Source: Linyphia triangularis
Lineage: Eukaryota; Arthropoda; Arachnida; Araneae; Linyphiidae
NCBI GenBank assembly: GCA_963978545.1
Contig: OZ021729.1
Coordinates: 91,914,466-91,978,465 of the forward strand
Length of the DNA: 64,000 nucleotides
Direction: 5' to 3'
The notes under the pieces were generated by a model. That model saw only the letters and a program-made list of their open reading frames with translations. It made no database searches and was not told the DNA's origin. The number at the start of each line of letters is the position of its first letter. Position 1 is the stretch's first letter. A program made the translations under genes and the position numbers. This document shows positions 22,325 through 34,277 of this stretch, piece by piece.

Positions 22325-24404
22325 AATAATAACAGGGAATAGATTTAACTCTCGAAGGTTATGAAAACTCTCTTTTCTATACTGCCGAAAAATAACACTG
22401 CGATAACCACTCTAAACTAAATTTTACTGATTAGTAAACCACTCCAGATAATAGTCTGGGAACGAAGGATGAACAAAACAAAATATTATTAACCTACTGA
22501 TCCTTGGAGATAACGATTAAAAGGACATGTGTCGTAATCGACGCAGTCTGGGACACGAGAAAACAGACGTTTTTAAGACGACAATTAACCCTGACACTGC
22601 CAGACGTCGGGAGAAAAAACAAACAAATTGAACATAATAGCCTTAAAAATTGCTGACGACCCGACAATTTTTTATTATCTCTCTCTTTTTTTTTTTAAAC
22701 TTACCGATAAATAAACAGAATAATTGGCGATTATATTACCAGGAATAGCAAACGATTGTAAACTCAAAATGCGATTTCAAAATGGATTTGGTCGTCATTC
22801 GGTTTATTCTTAATCCATTAAAAAAAAAAAAAAAAAATCTTTTTCCTAGCCTTGCATTCACAAAGCGAAATCTCTCATCTGCTATTAAAATTTCTTGACT
22901 AAGACAGGCTATAGTGAAAGTTTATTTCTCGGCAAACTAAACATTGTAAAAAAATGAGAAATTTTCGTTTCGAATAGGCCAAATGTGAAATACAATTCAA
23001 CAAAACAGCCATTTAAGTAAATTTTATTTTTAAAATGAAGTGAACGTCAGAATTTATTATTATATGAGTTTCGTGAAATTTTTTTTAATGCGCAGCATTT
23101 AAAATTAATAGCACGTTTAAAGCGGAAGTGACGAATAATTATGTTTAATAGATTACACATTTTGTGAGAACACATCAACCTTGGGAGGGGGAATATAAAC
23201 TTACGTTGGAAACACCTAAACTCATTAAATTATTTTCTCGGAAACACTTAAAATACAATTACATAAATTGAGGGAAGAATATTTATTTCGAGTTTTTAAT
23301 AAAACTGCATTTAAAAACTTATTTCAGAATTAACGCTAACTGAAGTGAAAATAGCGCGAATGAATTATCAAGTTTTGGAACATTTAAAAACACCCTTAGC
23401 AACCAATATTGGAATTGGACCCAACAACATTCCATCCTACCTGACAAAAGAAGCCAAACGACAATAACAGAGGGGCGAATGCTCAATTTTTATGGGATGG
23501 GAGATGGGGGGGGGGGGGGGGAGAAAAATAAAAGACGACCCACCTTCTTGTTGAGTCGTCCTTGAACCGAAGGGATTTTTTAAGAGAATGAAAATCGTCC
23601 GCTGACCAGGGATTGGCCGGAATGGAACAACAAATGCGCACAAAGAGAGTAAATAAAGACCCTCCATTGAGAAGTTCTCATTGTAGAGTCGGCCGGGGAA
23701 GCACAAGAAAGGAGCCACCAGACGATGTATCAAACACAATCGTCTGCGTATTCTGGACTAATTCAAGGACATTCTTGGGTTATCAGATAAACAGCGAGGA
23801 CTATTTTTACGAATAGTTATAACAGGCATTAAAGTGGAATGGAGTTAATGCTCAAACAAATTTACTAACGTTAATTTAATATAAAATTTATTAAACCTTT
23901 TATTTTTTCTATTAGCCCTTAGTTAGACGCGCGGTTGACACATGATCATTTTCTTAGTAGATGGCTGCCCATAATCAAAGCCTTCTTAATGTTTTTTTTT
24001 TTTTTCAATTTATTTAAAAAATATTTTTTTAATTTTCACTTTATTTTGTTCAATAATGTTGTGTTTTTAATTAAAACTGTTATTTGGTTCCGAATTTAAT
24101 GGTACCCAAGGAATTTTTTATTTAGGGGACATTTGTCCCCCACGCGATGGACCTCGACACAAAAGGTCGCGCGCCTAACCAAGGGTAAAAAAGATATTGT
24201 AAAATTACTCTTTACAAAAAACTATCCGTATAAACTATTACATTTTAAAAAACACTACAGAGCTAATTCTATTTATATATATAAAAAAAAAAGAACGTTT
24301 ACAACTTTAAAACATTTATAAAATTTCATAAAAATTTGTGCGAGATATATTTTTGGGATAATTTCAATAACCCCCCTAAAAAAACCCTGATATAATAGCT
24401 TTTC
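22323..24404. other. Non-coding, nothing recognised apart from homopolymers
   Basis: G16 at 23506 and A-runs near 22821. Frames around 23437-23816 overlap the G tract on both strands and have no domain. Confidence 0.4.
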
Positions 24405-24418
24405 AAATCAAATTTTAG

Positions 24419-24613
24419 ATGGACCTGATGACTGTGTGTTAAGAGTTCAGGCCTCTATTGCCGAAGGAGCTACCGGGATTCGAATACTATGTTAAGCATA
24501 TATGTTTACTGTGGCTCGGAATCCAAGTTAAGCTGTAGGTCCAGGTCTTGTTTGCTGTTATTGTGCTCAAAAGTAGGTCGTTGAAAGAGTACATACAAAC
24601 AAAACAAAAAAAA
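24419..24613 (+). mobile_element. SINE family B with 14-bp target-site duplication
   Basis: Head GGACCTGATGACTGTGTGTT, B-box-like GGGATTCGAATAC, body and an A-rich end. AAATCAAATTTTAG at 24405-24418 and 24614-24627 brackets it. Confidence 0.9.
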
Positions 24614-24627
24614 AAATCAAATTTTAG

Positions 24628-26311
24628 CGACATGTACAGGCAAGAAGGCAGTTTTGATATTCTTGAATATGGAACTCCTTTCGTTTTCAGAAAACAAGTG
24701 CAGGTATGTAGCATTTTTAATCTCTGAGCAGGTGATAAAAAGATGGTAGGAAACAGGGGGAAAGAAGGAAGGCGAAGAAAGTGAATTGAATGTTCAAGGT
24801 CGTGGGGGGTGCGACAAATCCGAAAACAAGAGCAACCCCCTCCCTCTCTTTATCAATGCGTCTTGGGCGACAGATGGGACGTCGGCCTTAGGAAGGGGGC
24901 CTAGATTTGGCGATGGATCGCTAAAGAGTTGGCAACTATTCAGTTTGCTTAATAGTCAGACCAAAGGATATGCTACAGCTCTTTAGGGGGTGGGAGGGGG
25001 GGGGGGGGGAGTTGAACACGCAAAAGTGATGAAAACCAACAACAAACAGGAAATTTTCACACAAAAAAATCAGAAGTTAAACAACTTTAAACAATAATGC
25101 TATAATGACAGAAAAAAAACCCTCAGTTTTCTAATTTTTAAAGCTACATTTATAGTATTGAAATTTCGGTTAATAAAAGTGTTTCTGGCGAAGGTCAATA
25201 AAATAAAATCAGTGTTTCTGCTAAAATGCAGCACTTGCACCTCCCTGGATTTTAAAAATCAAAATTAATGTGGGGAAAATGGTTTCCGGAAGTATGATTT
25301 ATGTTTTGAAATAATCAATGGATAATAAATTTAAAACATAACATTTATTAAAATATCCAATTGAAATATTAAAGGTAAAACAAAAAATCGCCTTGCACCC
25401 CTTTCCTTTGAGCTTTATCAGCACCCCTCCCCCCCTGAAAATAATTCTACCGGCTCTCATTGATCCATATTCCAAATGAAATCTTTCCGGAAACCTTTGG
25501 AACTGAAACATTCGCATCTGGAATCTCTTAAAACTTTCTGATTCTTTAACTCACTAATTTTTCTGTAATTAATTCAGCCTAATAAGTAATCTATAACATT
25601 CTCAAACACAAGCAGTTTTCAAGAACATACCGAAAAAAAAAAGAAGAAAAAAACAACAAATGTCGGAGACAATTCGATAATTTCAAGAGTGAAAAAAAAA
25701 AAAAAAAAAAATACAACTGCTTTATGCTTAAGCGAGTTTTCTCAAATCTTACCTCATTTCCAAAATAAAGAAGCATCCAAACTGCTGAATTGCAAGAAAC
25801 CAAGTGAAGTGTTTGCGTTACTGCCGACAAATATTCCAAAATCAGATTAAACGGGAACTTATACATGGTTTATTTAAAATTGCAACAGAGAGTTGACAAT
25901 TGAAAAGGACGCTGTTATCTGTAGATCGTAGAAATGGAATCTACAAGATTAATCAGTAAAAGTGGATGAGACTTGATTAAGCGGCTATTGCTAAAACAAT
26001 GTATAAAATATCCCGATCTGGAAATTTAATTGCCAATTATAAACTCCACGGCAGCGGTTTTTTGATTCAGCATCGTTTAGCAAATGTAATTTTTTAAATC
26101 ATGCCCGATCAGATAACGCTTTTTTTTTTAAAGCTAAGTCATCCTTCCTTCGAAATCATTAGTTAATTTCGCATCACAACTCCTTCCACATTTACATTAT
26201 TAGGTATATCGAACAAGTCAAATCCTTAAGAGTAGACTAGAAATGTTAGAGAAAAGTGTTATGTATCAGTTTAAAAATTTCAATAAAATTAGTAGGATAT
26301 TGCTTAAAATT
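24628..26311. other. Non-coding, nothing recognised
   Basis: G14 at 24996 and an A20-class run near 25691. No gene, motif cluster or repeat family identified. Confidence 0.35.
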
Positions 26312-26323
26312 CAATCCGAAGTT

Positions 26324-26494
26324 TTCCGACCAAACGGTATAGTGGTTAACGTGCTAGCTTCTAGACCGCGGGTTCGAGTCCCGTGTTAGGCATGGGTGTT
26401 TGTAAATGTATGTTGGCTTGTCTAATGACGAATGTTTCGGCGCATTATAGCCCTCGTGTTGCTGACGGCGCCAGATAATCTGAAAACAACCAAC
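26324..26494 (+). mobile_element. SINE family A, full-length reference copy with 12-bp duplication
   Basis: tRNA-derived head: A-box-like GGTATAGTGGTTAACG from 26336, perfect B box GGTTCGAGTCC at 26371-26381. The body has CATGGGTGTTTGTAAATG and GTTGGCTTGTCTAATGACG. The 3' core starts GGCGCATTATAGCCC and ends GGCGCC, followed by CAGATAATCTG and AACAACCAAC. CAATCCGAAGTT duplicated at 26312-26323 and 26495-26506. The A and B boxes imply RNA polymerase III transcription of source copies. Confidence 0.93.
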
Positions 26495-26516
26495 CAATCC
26501 GAAGTTCAATCGATTA

Positions 26517-27423
26517 CTTTGTTTTGGATTTTTTTTTTTAAGTAAGAGCTACACTAGGGTCATACTGCTTAAAAACCAAGTACTTTTATAATCACGTCTC
26601 GTAATTTATTTTAAACTTCTCTAAACACTACCTACATTTCTCTATCCACATCTTCCAACGAGAGGACATAGAGAACTCGGCGGATTTAACGTGAAATGCA
26701 AATTTAACGGGCAAAGCACCCTGACTAGATCTCACGAACAGAATCTGTCGGAAATTCACCTCTTGGCTCCAAGTAGAAATATTGGAATAGGGAGTTGATA
26801 ATTGGTGATAAGTTTTTTTCCTTAGTTTAAGACACAAACTCAGACACATACTTGGCTCAGGCGAACAGCAAAAAAATGTCTGTGGGGTTGGGAGATTCAT
26901 CCAACAATTATAGAATGCTCTTTTTATGCGTTGAATAAATTTTTCTTAAATAATTGTTGCAATACATAAATAATAAGTAAAATGACTTAATATCCTATCG
27001 TAAAATACTATCTAATTCGATTTTATGAAAGTTAGGACAAAAAATCAAGAACAGGATCAGTCATGGGGTAACCCTTCCTCTACTGCTTGATTATGGCAGT
27101 GTTATGGCTTCGTATATGGACCTGATGTATTCTAATAGAAACGCATGTAGAAGCAGACATTTATTGACAGTTACTGCCGTACTTCAGATTCAGTTATGTT
27201 TTAAAGAGGATATCGACAAAGACAAAAAAAAAAAGAAAAGACATTTGATTAAGCTAACATGTAATGGACACCAATGTGAAAGAAAAAAATATCTCGCGAA
27301 ATAATAGGCTGTGCAATCCAGTAAAGTAATCCAGAAAAGCATTAAAAATAAATGCAAGTAACCTTTTGTTTGGTTGATTGAATTTCTTTTTCTCGAGCAA
27401 GGGCAACACTAGGGCCAAACTGC
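26517..27423. other. Non-coding with two SINE-C tail fragments
   Basis: 26517-26571 (AAGTAAGAGCTACACTAGGG) and 27370-27423 (GAGCAAGGGCAACACTAGGG) match the SINE-C tail in minus orientation. The intervening sequence is unassigned. Confidence 0.5.
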
Positions 27424-27689
27424 GAGTTATCTTTTGTGTTTCTTATAAGCAAAATTGAGAAAATTTAAAAATCTCGTATTTCAATATGCATTACATCTTC
27501 AAAGGCTTCCCCTACAGGTACGATTCAACACGAACGAATACAAATACATGTCTGAATGTATTGGAAGAGCCACAGAAAGAAGAGCAGCAGAAAATGGGGG
27601 CGGAGGAGCGAGAAAAGAAAAAAAATCCTTTGCTGATAAGATATTCTTCTCAAGAAAAAATCTTGGTAGAATTTTTTTTTATTCCTTTT

Positions 27690-27805
27690 TCTATCGTTGC
27701 ACCCGTCGGCTAAAACGATCAGCTGGGACTTGGCGTGACGAAACAAATGCGGCGCATGCGCAGACAGAGCGATGGGGGAAGCGACGTTTTGGAAAACATT
27801 GAAGG
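27690..27805 (+). promoter_or_regulatory. Candidate promoter-like patch with NRF1-type palindrome
   Basis: A short G/C-rich patch in A/T-rich DNA. GCGCATGCGC at 27752-27761 is the NRF1-type palindrome, and a GTAAAT donor-like word follows at 27804 on the plus strand. No coding exon could be assigned; the open frames on both strands are not recognisable. Confidence 0.3.
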
Positions 27806-28289
27806 TAAATAAAAGGTTGGGCCGTACTTTTTTAGAATGAAAAATAGTACGTCGTATCACGTAAACTTATTTTACAGTGTGATAGTATAAAGAAATTCAG
27901 AATTGCCCTTGTGTAAAAGAAATCTTTACTTCTGTGTCGATTCATTTAATTTCTACCTTCTGAAAAATTAAATACATGACGTTATAATAATACAAAAATC
28001 TAGAATATTGTGCGAAAGCTTTGCTTTTTAGCATCCTTTCTCACATAATAATAATAAATATAAAAAAAAATTAACAACATTCAATGAAACTCATGATTTG
28101 TTTGTTGTTTTCGATTTCTTTTAAGAGCAGTTAAGTTATTGTTTTTACACAATTGATTACTACTTTCAGAGAAAATCAAATAAATAAACACTCCACTGTA
28201 CACAATGCGGAAGAAAGAACAAAGAGAATGAACCGTTGCCACCCCTCCTCTCTTAATATCAGCCAGCTAATAATAAAGAAACAAAATGC

Positions 28290-28530
28290 AGACGACGACA
28301 GTTGGACTGTTAATAAGTTGACGTCACAGCTCGGCGATGCGAACGGGGTCGTCAAGCGGTCTCCATGGCAACTAGAAGGGAACATATTTCGATGACGTCC
28401 TCGACTTATGACCAGTACTGGACGCTCGCGTTATCAATTAGTGGAGCTATTTTATTGCGGAGCTGCGAATGCGGAGGGATCACACTTCCGAAAAGGGACA
28501 AGTGAAAATCGAATGGTCCTGCGATCGAAC
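28290..28530. promoter_or_regulatory. Candidate enhancer/promoter: CRE plus perfect RFX X-box
   Basis: TGACGTCA (28319-28326) is a full CRE. GTCTCCATGGCAAC (28359-28372) fits the RFX consensus GTHNYYATRRNAAC at every position. A further GATGACGTCC lies at 28392-28401. The block is CpG-bearing and clearly more G/C-rich than its surroundings. X-boxes mark targets of RFX factors, often ciliary or neuronal genes (established knowledge). Which gene it serves is unknown. Confidence 0.5.
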
Positions 28531-29508
28531 CATTTAAAAGACCGAGCAATTTAAAATATGTTTGCTTTAAAATATACCGATGTTTTCACCCTTACCTCAC
28601 TCCAATCCCTGATTTTAAAAATGAGTAACCATGACAGCAATTGTGACAGAGAGAAAGATGAGAAAAATATTTCTAAGGTTCTTGTCGATTGATCAACTGC
28701 TAGGTGAGAGTTTTCGAGGGTTGGTTCCCATTCGAGACGCAAATGCCAATTGTTTTCCCCCGTTGAAACATTCTCCCTCCCCTGATTCGGATTCATGCTG
28801 TTAATGAGCCATTTCGCGCAATGCAAATTCCAATACGACCAACCTACCAGGACCTGATTTAGATATTTTTTACTGTGGGACCAACATTCAGAGAGGGACC
28901 CCCAATAGCAAATATTTATTTCCTTACATCACAATATTACCAGATCAAGCTACATTCGTTAAGACTAACTTTTTACAATTAAAACTCATAGTGTACTTTC
29001 ACACGATTTTTTTTTTTTATAATTAACATGATCTTGATTTCCTCAAATTTCTTGAATTAATCAAGACCCCCCATGAACACTGATTTTAAAGCACACTTTC
29101 CTCTATTTTAAATTTGCATTTTACCACAGGGTCCACAAATTATATAATAATAAAGATTACTTAATTTTATAACAATAATTGTAAATAATACAAAGTAACC
29201 TTTCTTGTTTGGTGAGATCTGTTTCCACGATCTCACCAAAAAGGAGGGACAAAACTGTCACATTGGTTAAGGCTCTTTGAAAATTACAGTTACATTTAAT
29301 AATTAGATTATTAATATAATAAACAATAATTTAATAGCAGGGTAAACAGTCAAAAGGCTAACACGTAAATACTCAGTGATTTAAGTAATTTTCTATTTGT
29401 TTCAAACATTAAATACATACATATATGTAACTCTAAAAAATTGTAAATTATATATCAAATACAAATCAAGGTACTTACAAAACAATTTTAGTAACTAAGT
29501 TGCTTTTA

Positions 29509-29661
29509 TCTGCTTTCAAGTGAATCCCTCAACATTACATTGCTTTCTTTCTGGGTTTTGCACTTAAAAAATCCCGCAAAAACATCCTCAAACACAAGAC
29601 TTTTTGTCAAATCACTTTCAACTGTACGAAGAGCTAATTCATAGAGTCTGTTACTCGACAT
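29509..29661 (-). pseudogene. hAT transposase, extreme C-terminal remnant
   Basis: The minus frame starting MSSNRLYELALRTVESDL and continuing KSLVFEDVFAGFFKCK resembles the tail of ZMYM/hAT-type transposases (pattern RL..LA..SIE.DL...LDFDDVI..FA..K.RK). It ends at a stop just beyond. No catalytic region is present. Identification is by motif memory. Confidence 0.62.
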
Positions 29662-29670
29662 GATGAAAAC

Positions 29671-29727
29671 TTTAAATATAATGGTTTTTTTATGGGAAGT
29701 TCCCATAAAAAGACCATTATATTTAAA
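29671..29727. repeat. 28-bp-arm hairpin inside the hAT element
   Basis: 29671-29698 and 29700-29727 are complementary with one mismatch around a single central G. The shorter copy (near 3210-3240) has only one arm, so this is a small inverted duplication arising within the element. Confidence 0.85.
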
Positions 29728-29800
29728 ATGTTAAGAAAACTTTCAAAATTTGGGGGCTCCTAGGCCCGGGCCTAATGGTAAATCAGGCCCTGCAACCTAA

Positions 29801-30590
29801 GCCACCTTAACTATTCCACAGATCCCCCAAAAGAAACAAATCTCACCCCCATCCGACACCTGGTCCCCCCCCCCCCTCCCTCCCCTAAAAATAGAAAACC
29901 GGGACATTTTACATATTTTCCTGGCGGTCACTCATTCCAAGGAACTCTTTGACAACCCCCATTAAGGGACCACAAAAGACATCGTCGGAAGAGATCGTCT
30001 GATATATATTTCTGAAATGAACAAAAAGTCCCGCTCTTTTAGAACACAATTATGGGATTTGGAGGGGGGTGGACTTCTTTTCGGGGGTGTGCCAAACAGC
30101 TGCCCTTTCTTTGACACCGGTCAGAATTAATGACGAAGTGAGGCCCCGACAACAAATATAAGAATTCGGGGTTTCTTTCTTTCTTTTTTTGTGTGCCATT
30201 GTTGGAGGATGATCACTTGAAATTCACTGAACCATTGGGATGGAGTTTAACCGAGTTAGTTACTGTTTGAATGAATAAGTTGCTGGAGCATCCATATTTC
30301 AGAATGCTCATCCAAAGGAAAAAAGTATTAGTTTAGTTATCAATCGGGGGACAAAAAATGACAAAACGGTAATAAAATAAAACTGTAAACGCAAATTGCC
30401 GTTCGAAGCTGCTCTTCTTAAAATTTTGTGAACATAGGTAAATGCCAACCTGAAGAAATAATTTTTTTTCCCCCAAATATTTTAGAACACAGGAACTGCA
30501 AACTGAACGCTTGAGTAATAAACAGATCTTAATAAAATTTTGTATGGGTTGACAACACAGGGCAATTATCTTTTAAGCGGGAAATAAAAG
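29801..30590. other. Non-coding, nothing recognised
   Basis: C12 at 29865 and otherwise ordinary intron-like sequence. Confidence 0.35.
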
Positions 30591-30860
30591 CTTTTAAAAA
30601 ATGAACCTCCTATAAAAACATAGTTTTTACTATAAATCATTTATATGCATTATATGACTTATATGCAATTGCAACTTATTTAAGAGATTTTGTGCTCGGG
30701 TCGAGTTTTTATACGAACCAGTTCCGTACCATTAACTAACTCTTTGTGATCCCAAAACTTGATAGACTGCATTGCCAACGAGTCTATCTGCTAAGTTTCA
30801 GCTTTGGTTGAATGACGCGAAGTGCGTGAAATAGGCCTTCTAAGTTTCATCAACCAAATG
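30591..30860 (+). repeat. Dispersed repeat R3, copy 2
   Basis: ACATAGTTTTTACTATAAAT, CAATTGCAACTTATTTAA, CCCAAAACTTGATAGACTG and AAATAGGCCTTCTAAGTTTC follow the same order as copy 1 (12220-12480). It abuts the long AT repeat. Confidence 0.5.
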
Positions 30861-30870
30861 TTAATATAAA

Positions 30871-30974
<104 letters not shown>

Positions 30975-31139
30975 TCAATAATGCAGTGAATACAATATTT
31001 AAATAACAGATATTCTTGTTTCCTTTTCATTCTCTTTTTACTGCGATTGAACCTTTAAAGTTATTAAAGTTAATTTCGACTAATAGTCCCTCTGGTGGCT
31101 AATATTTGAACTGTATTTTCTTTCGGATATCAATTTATG

Positions 31140-31318
31140 GTTGGTTGTTTTCAGATTATCTGGCGCCGTCAGCAACACGAGGGCTATATGCGCCGAAACA
31201 TTCGCCATTAGACAAGCCAACATACATTTATAAACACCCATGCCAACACGGGACTCGGAACCCGCAAACCTCGCGGTCTAGAGGCTAGCACGCTAACCAC
31301 TATACCGTTTGGTCGGCG
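31140..31318 (-). mobile_element. SINE family A with 14-bp target-site duplication
   Basis: Full-length minus copy from GTTGGTTGTTTTCAG to CCGTTTGGTCGGC. GATATCAATTTATG is duplicated at 31126-31139 and 31319-31332. Confidence 0.93.
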
Positions 31319-31332
31319 ATATCAATTTATGA

Positions 31333-32590
31333 TGCCATAAATTGTATAAAGATATGTTCATTGGTACTTAATAGACGAGCTTAATTTTAAGCATCATGTT
31401 GCTTACAAACAGAGACCACTCTTAACTAGAGCTGGACACATCATTTAAAAATGCCTTTGATTAACTATTGATTATGATCGTAGTAGAGCTGATAAAGGAA
31501 TGTGTTTAGGTTTAAGAAGTGAATCGGCAAAGTGGGAAGATATCAATAGAAAGAAGATAATTTTAAAACTAAGTGTGCTTAGTTAAAATACGATATAAAT
31601 AGGTATACAAAGAAAAACAATTAAATCATTAAAATATAGCTATTAGGGTATTTGAAATCAAATTAAAATAACAAAAGTCAATCGAATTGAGCAGTATGTA
31701 TGGAATTTCAAAATATAACAATCGTTCTTTCCGTCTACAGCATTACGCTAGTACAAGGTAAAAAAAAAAAAAAAAATCGATACACATCGATAAAACGCAA
31801 ACAAAAATCGATGGATGGAAGCAATAATGGAATGTTAAGCAACCCACCCCGTCCAGACGATATATTCAATGGGAAATGGGGGAGGGGGGGGGGGGGGGGG
31901 GGTTGCAGCAAACAACAACACACCGTTGTCCATCGAAAGAATGAAATTGTTCAGAAACCCCTCGTCCAGTTTTACGAGCTATAAAAACAGCGACTTGAGA
32001 GATTGCCCGGAAACATGTCAACCCCCCCCCAACATACTTTGGTAAGGAGGAGGAGGGGGGGGGGGGGAGAGTGAATTAAAAAAAAAACAGACGCTAGAAA
32101 AATATGTTTGGTTGAGACGTGTGTGTTCGAATTTAATTTCTGAGTGTAAGCTCTTTTAGTTGGATGAATAGTCTTTCTATCCAATGTGATTGAAGAATTG
32201 GGATGTATAGATTTACAAGTCTCCTTTCTTAGAAAGTATGAAACTTTTGAATTCTTATTGGAATATTAGTAATACATTTCTAATTATTCCTAGACGGTAT
32301 TTTAAACAACAACGCGCTAACACTTTTACAATAAAAGGATATTTTAAACTAAACTAATAAATCATACTAGTACTTTAAAGGTTACTCGTGACGTATAGTT
32401 TATTTACAATTGAACATTGTATGACTTGTTTAAAAATCCAAGTTTAAAAAAAAAATAATAATAAAGAGTTTTACTCTACAAATTAATCTCTGAGAAATAT
32501 CAGAGATATCATGAAACTTAAACCGAGACCACGCGTGGTAAGTATAACAAACAATATCAGTGAAATACAGTTTGCTACCTATTTAATTTG
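31333..32590. other. Non-coding with two long poly(G) tracts
   Basis: G19 at 31884 and G13 at 32055. No gene or repeat family recognised. Confidence 0.4.
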
Positions 32591-33158
32591 GTATGAAGTG
32601 CTACCTATTGATAAGGACGTTATTTGATGACTTATTTGTAAAAAAAGAAAAATCCGCTTTCATCGGGATTGAAGGCGAGACAACGCTTGGCCGGATGGAT
32701 TTTAAGGATGCCAAATAAATTTGAAAAAGGTCCAGACACAAAACTAGAAACAGGTAGAGACAGAAACCTGCATACCAATTTCTCTCACATCTCCTAACCT
32801 GTCCTACCACGACCCAACCCTGGCGGGATGTCCTCTACAACGAGTGACCACACACAACCATAAAGGAGTTTTCTCCACGCTACCAATTCATAAGCACACC
32901 TGTTGCCGTAGAAAGATGCGTTTGGGTTGCATACCAACACAGAACAAAGCTACCACCCCACTGAGACAAGAAAAAGATATAGACCAGGACAGACAGACAA
33001 TTCATTACCGTCCGGATGGTACAAGCTAGTACCTCGAAAAGCCCAGAGAACAAAGCTCATCATTGAAGAAAGTAGAGGAGATTGGACTCCCCACAGAAGA
33101 AGACTCCTTCACATTCATTCGGAAGAGTGATTGGAGGCAACTGTCAATGGTTGTCAGC
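32591..33158. other. Base-balanced block of unknown origin
   Basis: Composition is noticeably less A/T-rich than either flank and free of long homopolymers. Plus-strand reading gives frame pieces separated by stops (for example ARQRLAGWILRMPNKFEKG near 32670 and the 67-codon frame at 32927). I cannot match these to a family. It could be a decayed retroelement or an old exon. It ends where a CAGGGGCGTACTGGCC word (33160) resembles a hAT terminus. Confidence 0.3.
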
Positions 33159-34277
33159 AGGGGCGTACTGGCCATAGGGTTGTCCGATGCAATCACCGGG
33201 CCGGTCAGTGTCTGTAGAAAATAGGCCGATCTGAAGTTTTTTTTTTTTAATTTTTCTATTTTTTTTTTTATTATTTTTTTTTGTCATAAATAGATATGCT
33301 TTTTTAAAAAGCCCAATGCATTCAAATAACGATCCCGGTGAGGTCTTTTAGAGATGACTAAGAAAAGTAGATGTACTAAACAAATTATATAATAGCGTAT
33401 TACTTTTTACTTATTTTATAACGTTTAAGGGTAAATATATTATCATTTCGGGTGTCATTTTCTAACAATCCTAATAGTTAAATTCCCGGACATTGTTTTA
33501 CAATTCTGATTTCTTGTTATAGTTTTAGCAGCAAACAACAATCAACGATTTAGGATGGAAACCAACTTCACGCCAAGGAGTCATATATCATACAAATAAT
33601 AGAAACAAAGAACATTTGATTTAATAAAATTATTTTTGTAACAATTGAATTATTCAAATTTTAAACAAAATTAATTATTTAAATTAATTTTTAAATATGA
33701 ATATTTAAATAACAAAACATATTAATTATTAAATATGAATACTTAAATAATAAAATATATTAATTATTAAAAGTATTTAATTATCAAAATTATTTATTTA
33801 ATTATGGATTTATTTTATCAAAAATAAAATTTTATTAATAATGATTTAGAAAATTTGGGCTGGCATAGCTCTAAAATCACGGGGCCGATTTTATGTCCCA
33901 GTACACACCTGGTTGTCTTTGATTTTAGAAAGAGACCACGTGAATTCAAATCGATCTCTGTAAAAGGGAAAGGCTTTTCTTTAGTTGGAACCCTAACTTT
34001 TTTTTGTATGGTCCACTCCTGTGAGGGCACTCTTCCGTTAGACGGGTACCAGATAAAAATCGCCAAATTTCCGATATATCTCATTCAAGCAAATAACCTC
34101 CAAATCACTTTTAATTTATACAACAAACCGTTATGAGGTTGTTATAGCAACCATATAACTAACAGTAAATATTTACCCTGGGCCTTAAGCCCAAGGGTAT
34201 TCTTTTCAATTGATCAAAAGTCTGGTCCGGTGTCCGTCCTCTTTTAATGTTTGGACTTGCGAAGGAAAGGTATAATG
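33159..34277. other. A/T-rich non-coding
   Basis: 33590-33850 is extremely A/T-rich with overlapping ATTAATTATTAAA words. A short palindromic word ACCCTGGGCCTTAAGCC at 34175 matches the ends of the MITE at 38210. The overlapping 88-93-codon frames on both strands at 33818-34136 are unrecognised. Confidence 0.35.

Larger units (their letters stand above)
28848..29792 (-). mobile_element. hAT element, 945 bp, longer relative of 2926-3318
   Basis: Ends CAGGACCTGATTTA and TAAATCAGGCCCTG. Flanks CAACCTAC (28840-28847) and CAACCTAA (29793-29800), seven of eight matching. It shares both ends with the 393-bp copy at 2926 but has about 550 extra internal bases that include transposase coding remains on the minus strand. 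Confidence 0.88.

Noticed and set aside
26324..26400. tRNA gene
   Set aside because: A and B boxes are present, but the head lacks a proper acceptor stem and anticodon arm, and the same unit recurs with a SINE body and target duplications.
27455..27860. Overlapping 115- and 111-codon frames on opposite strands
   Set aside because: Lys/Phe-rich compositional frames, no domain, and no support for translation on either strand.
33159..33240. hAT-like start CAGGGGCGTACTGGCC
   Set aside because: No matching right terminus or 8-bp duplication was found.
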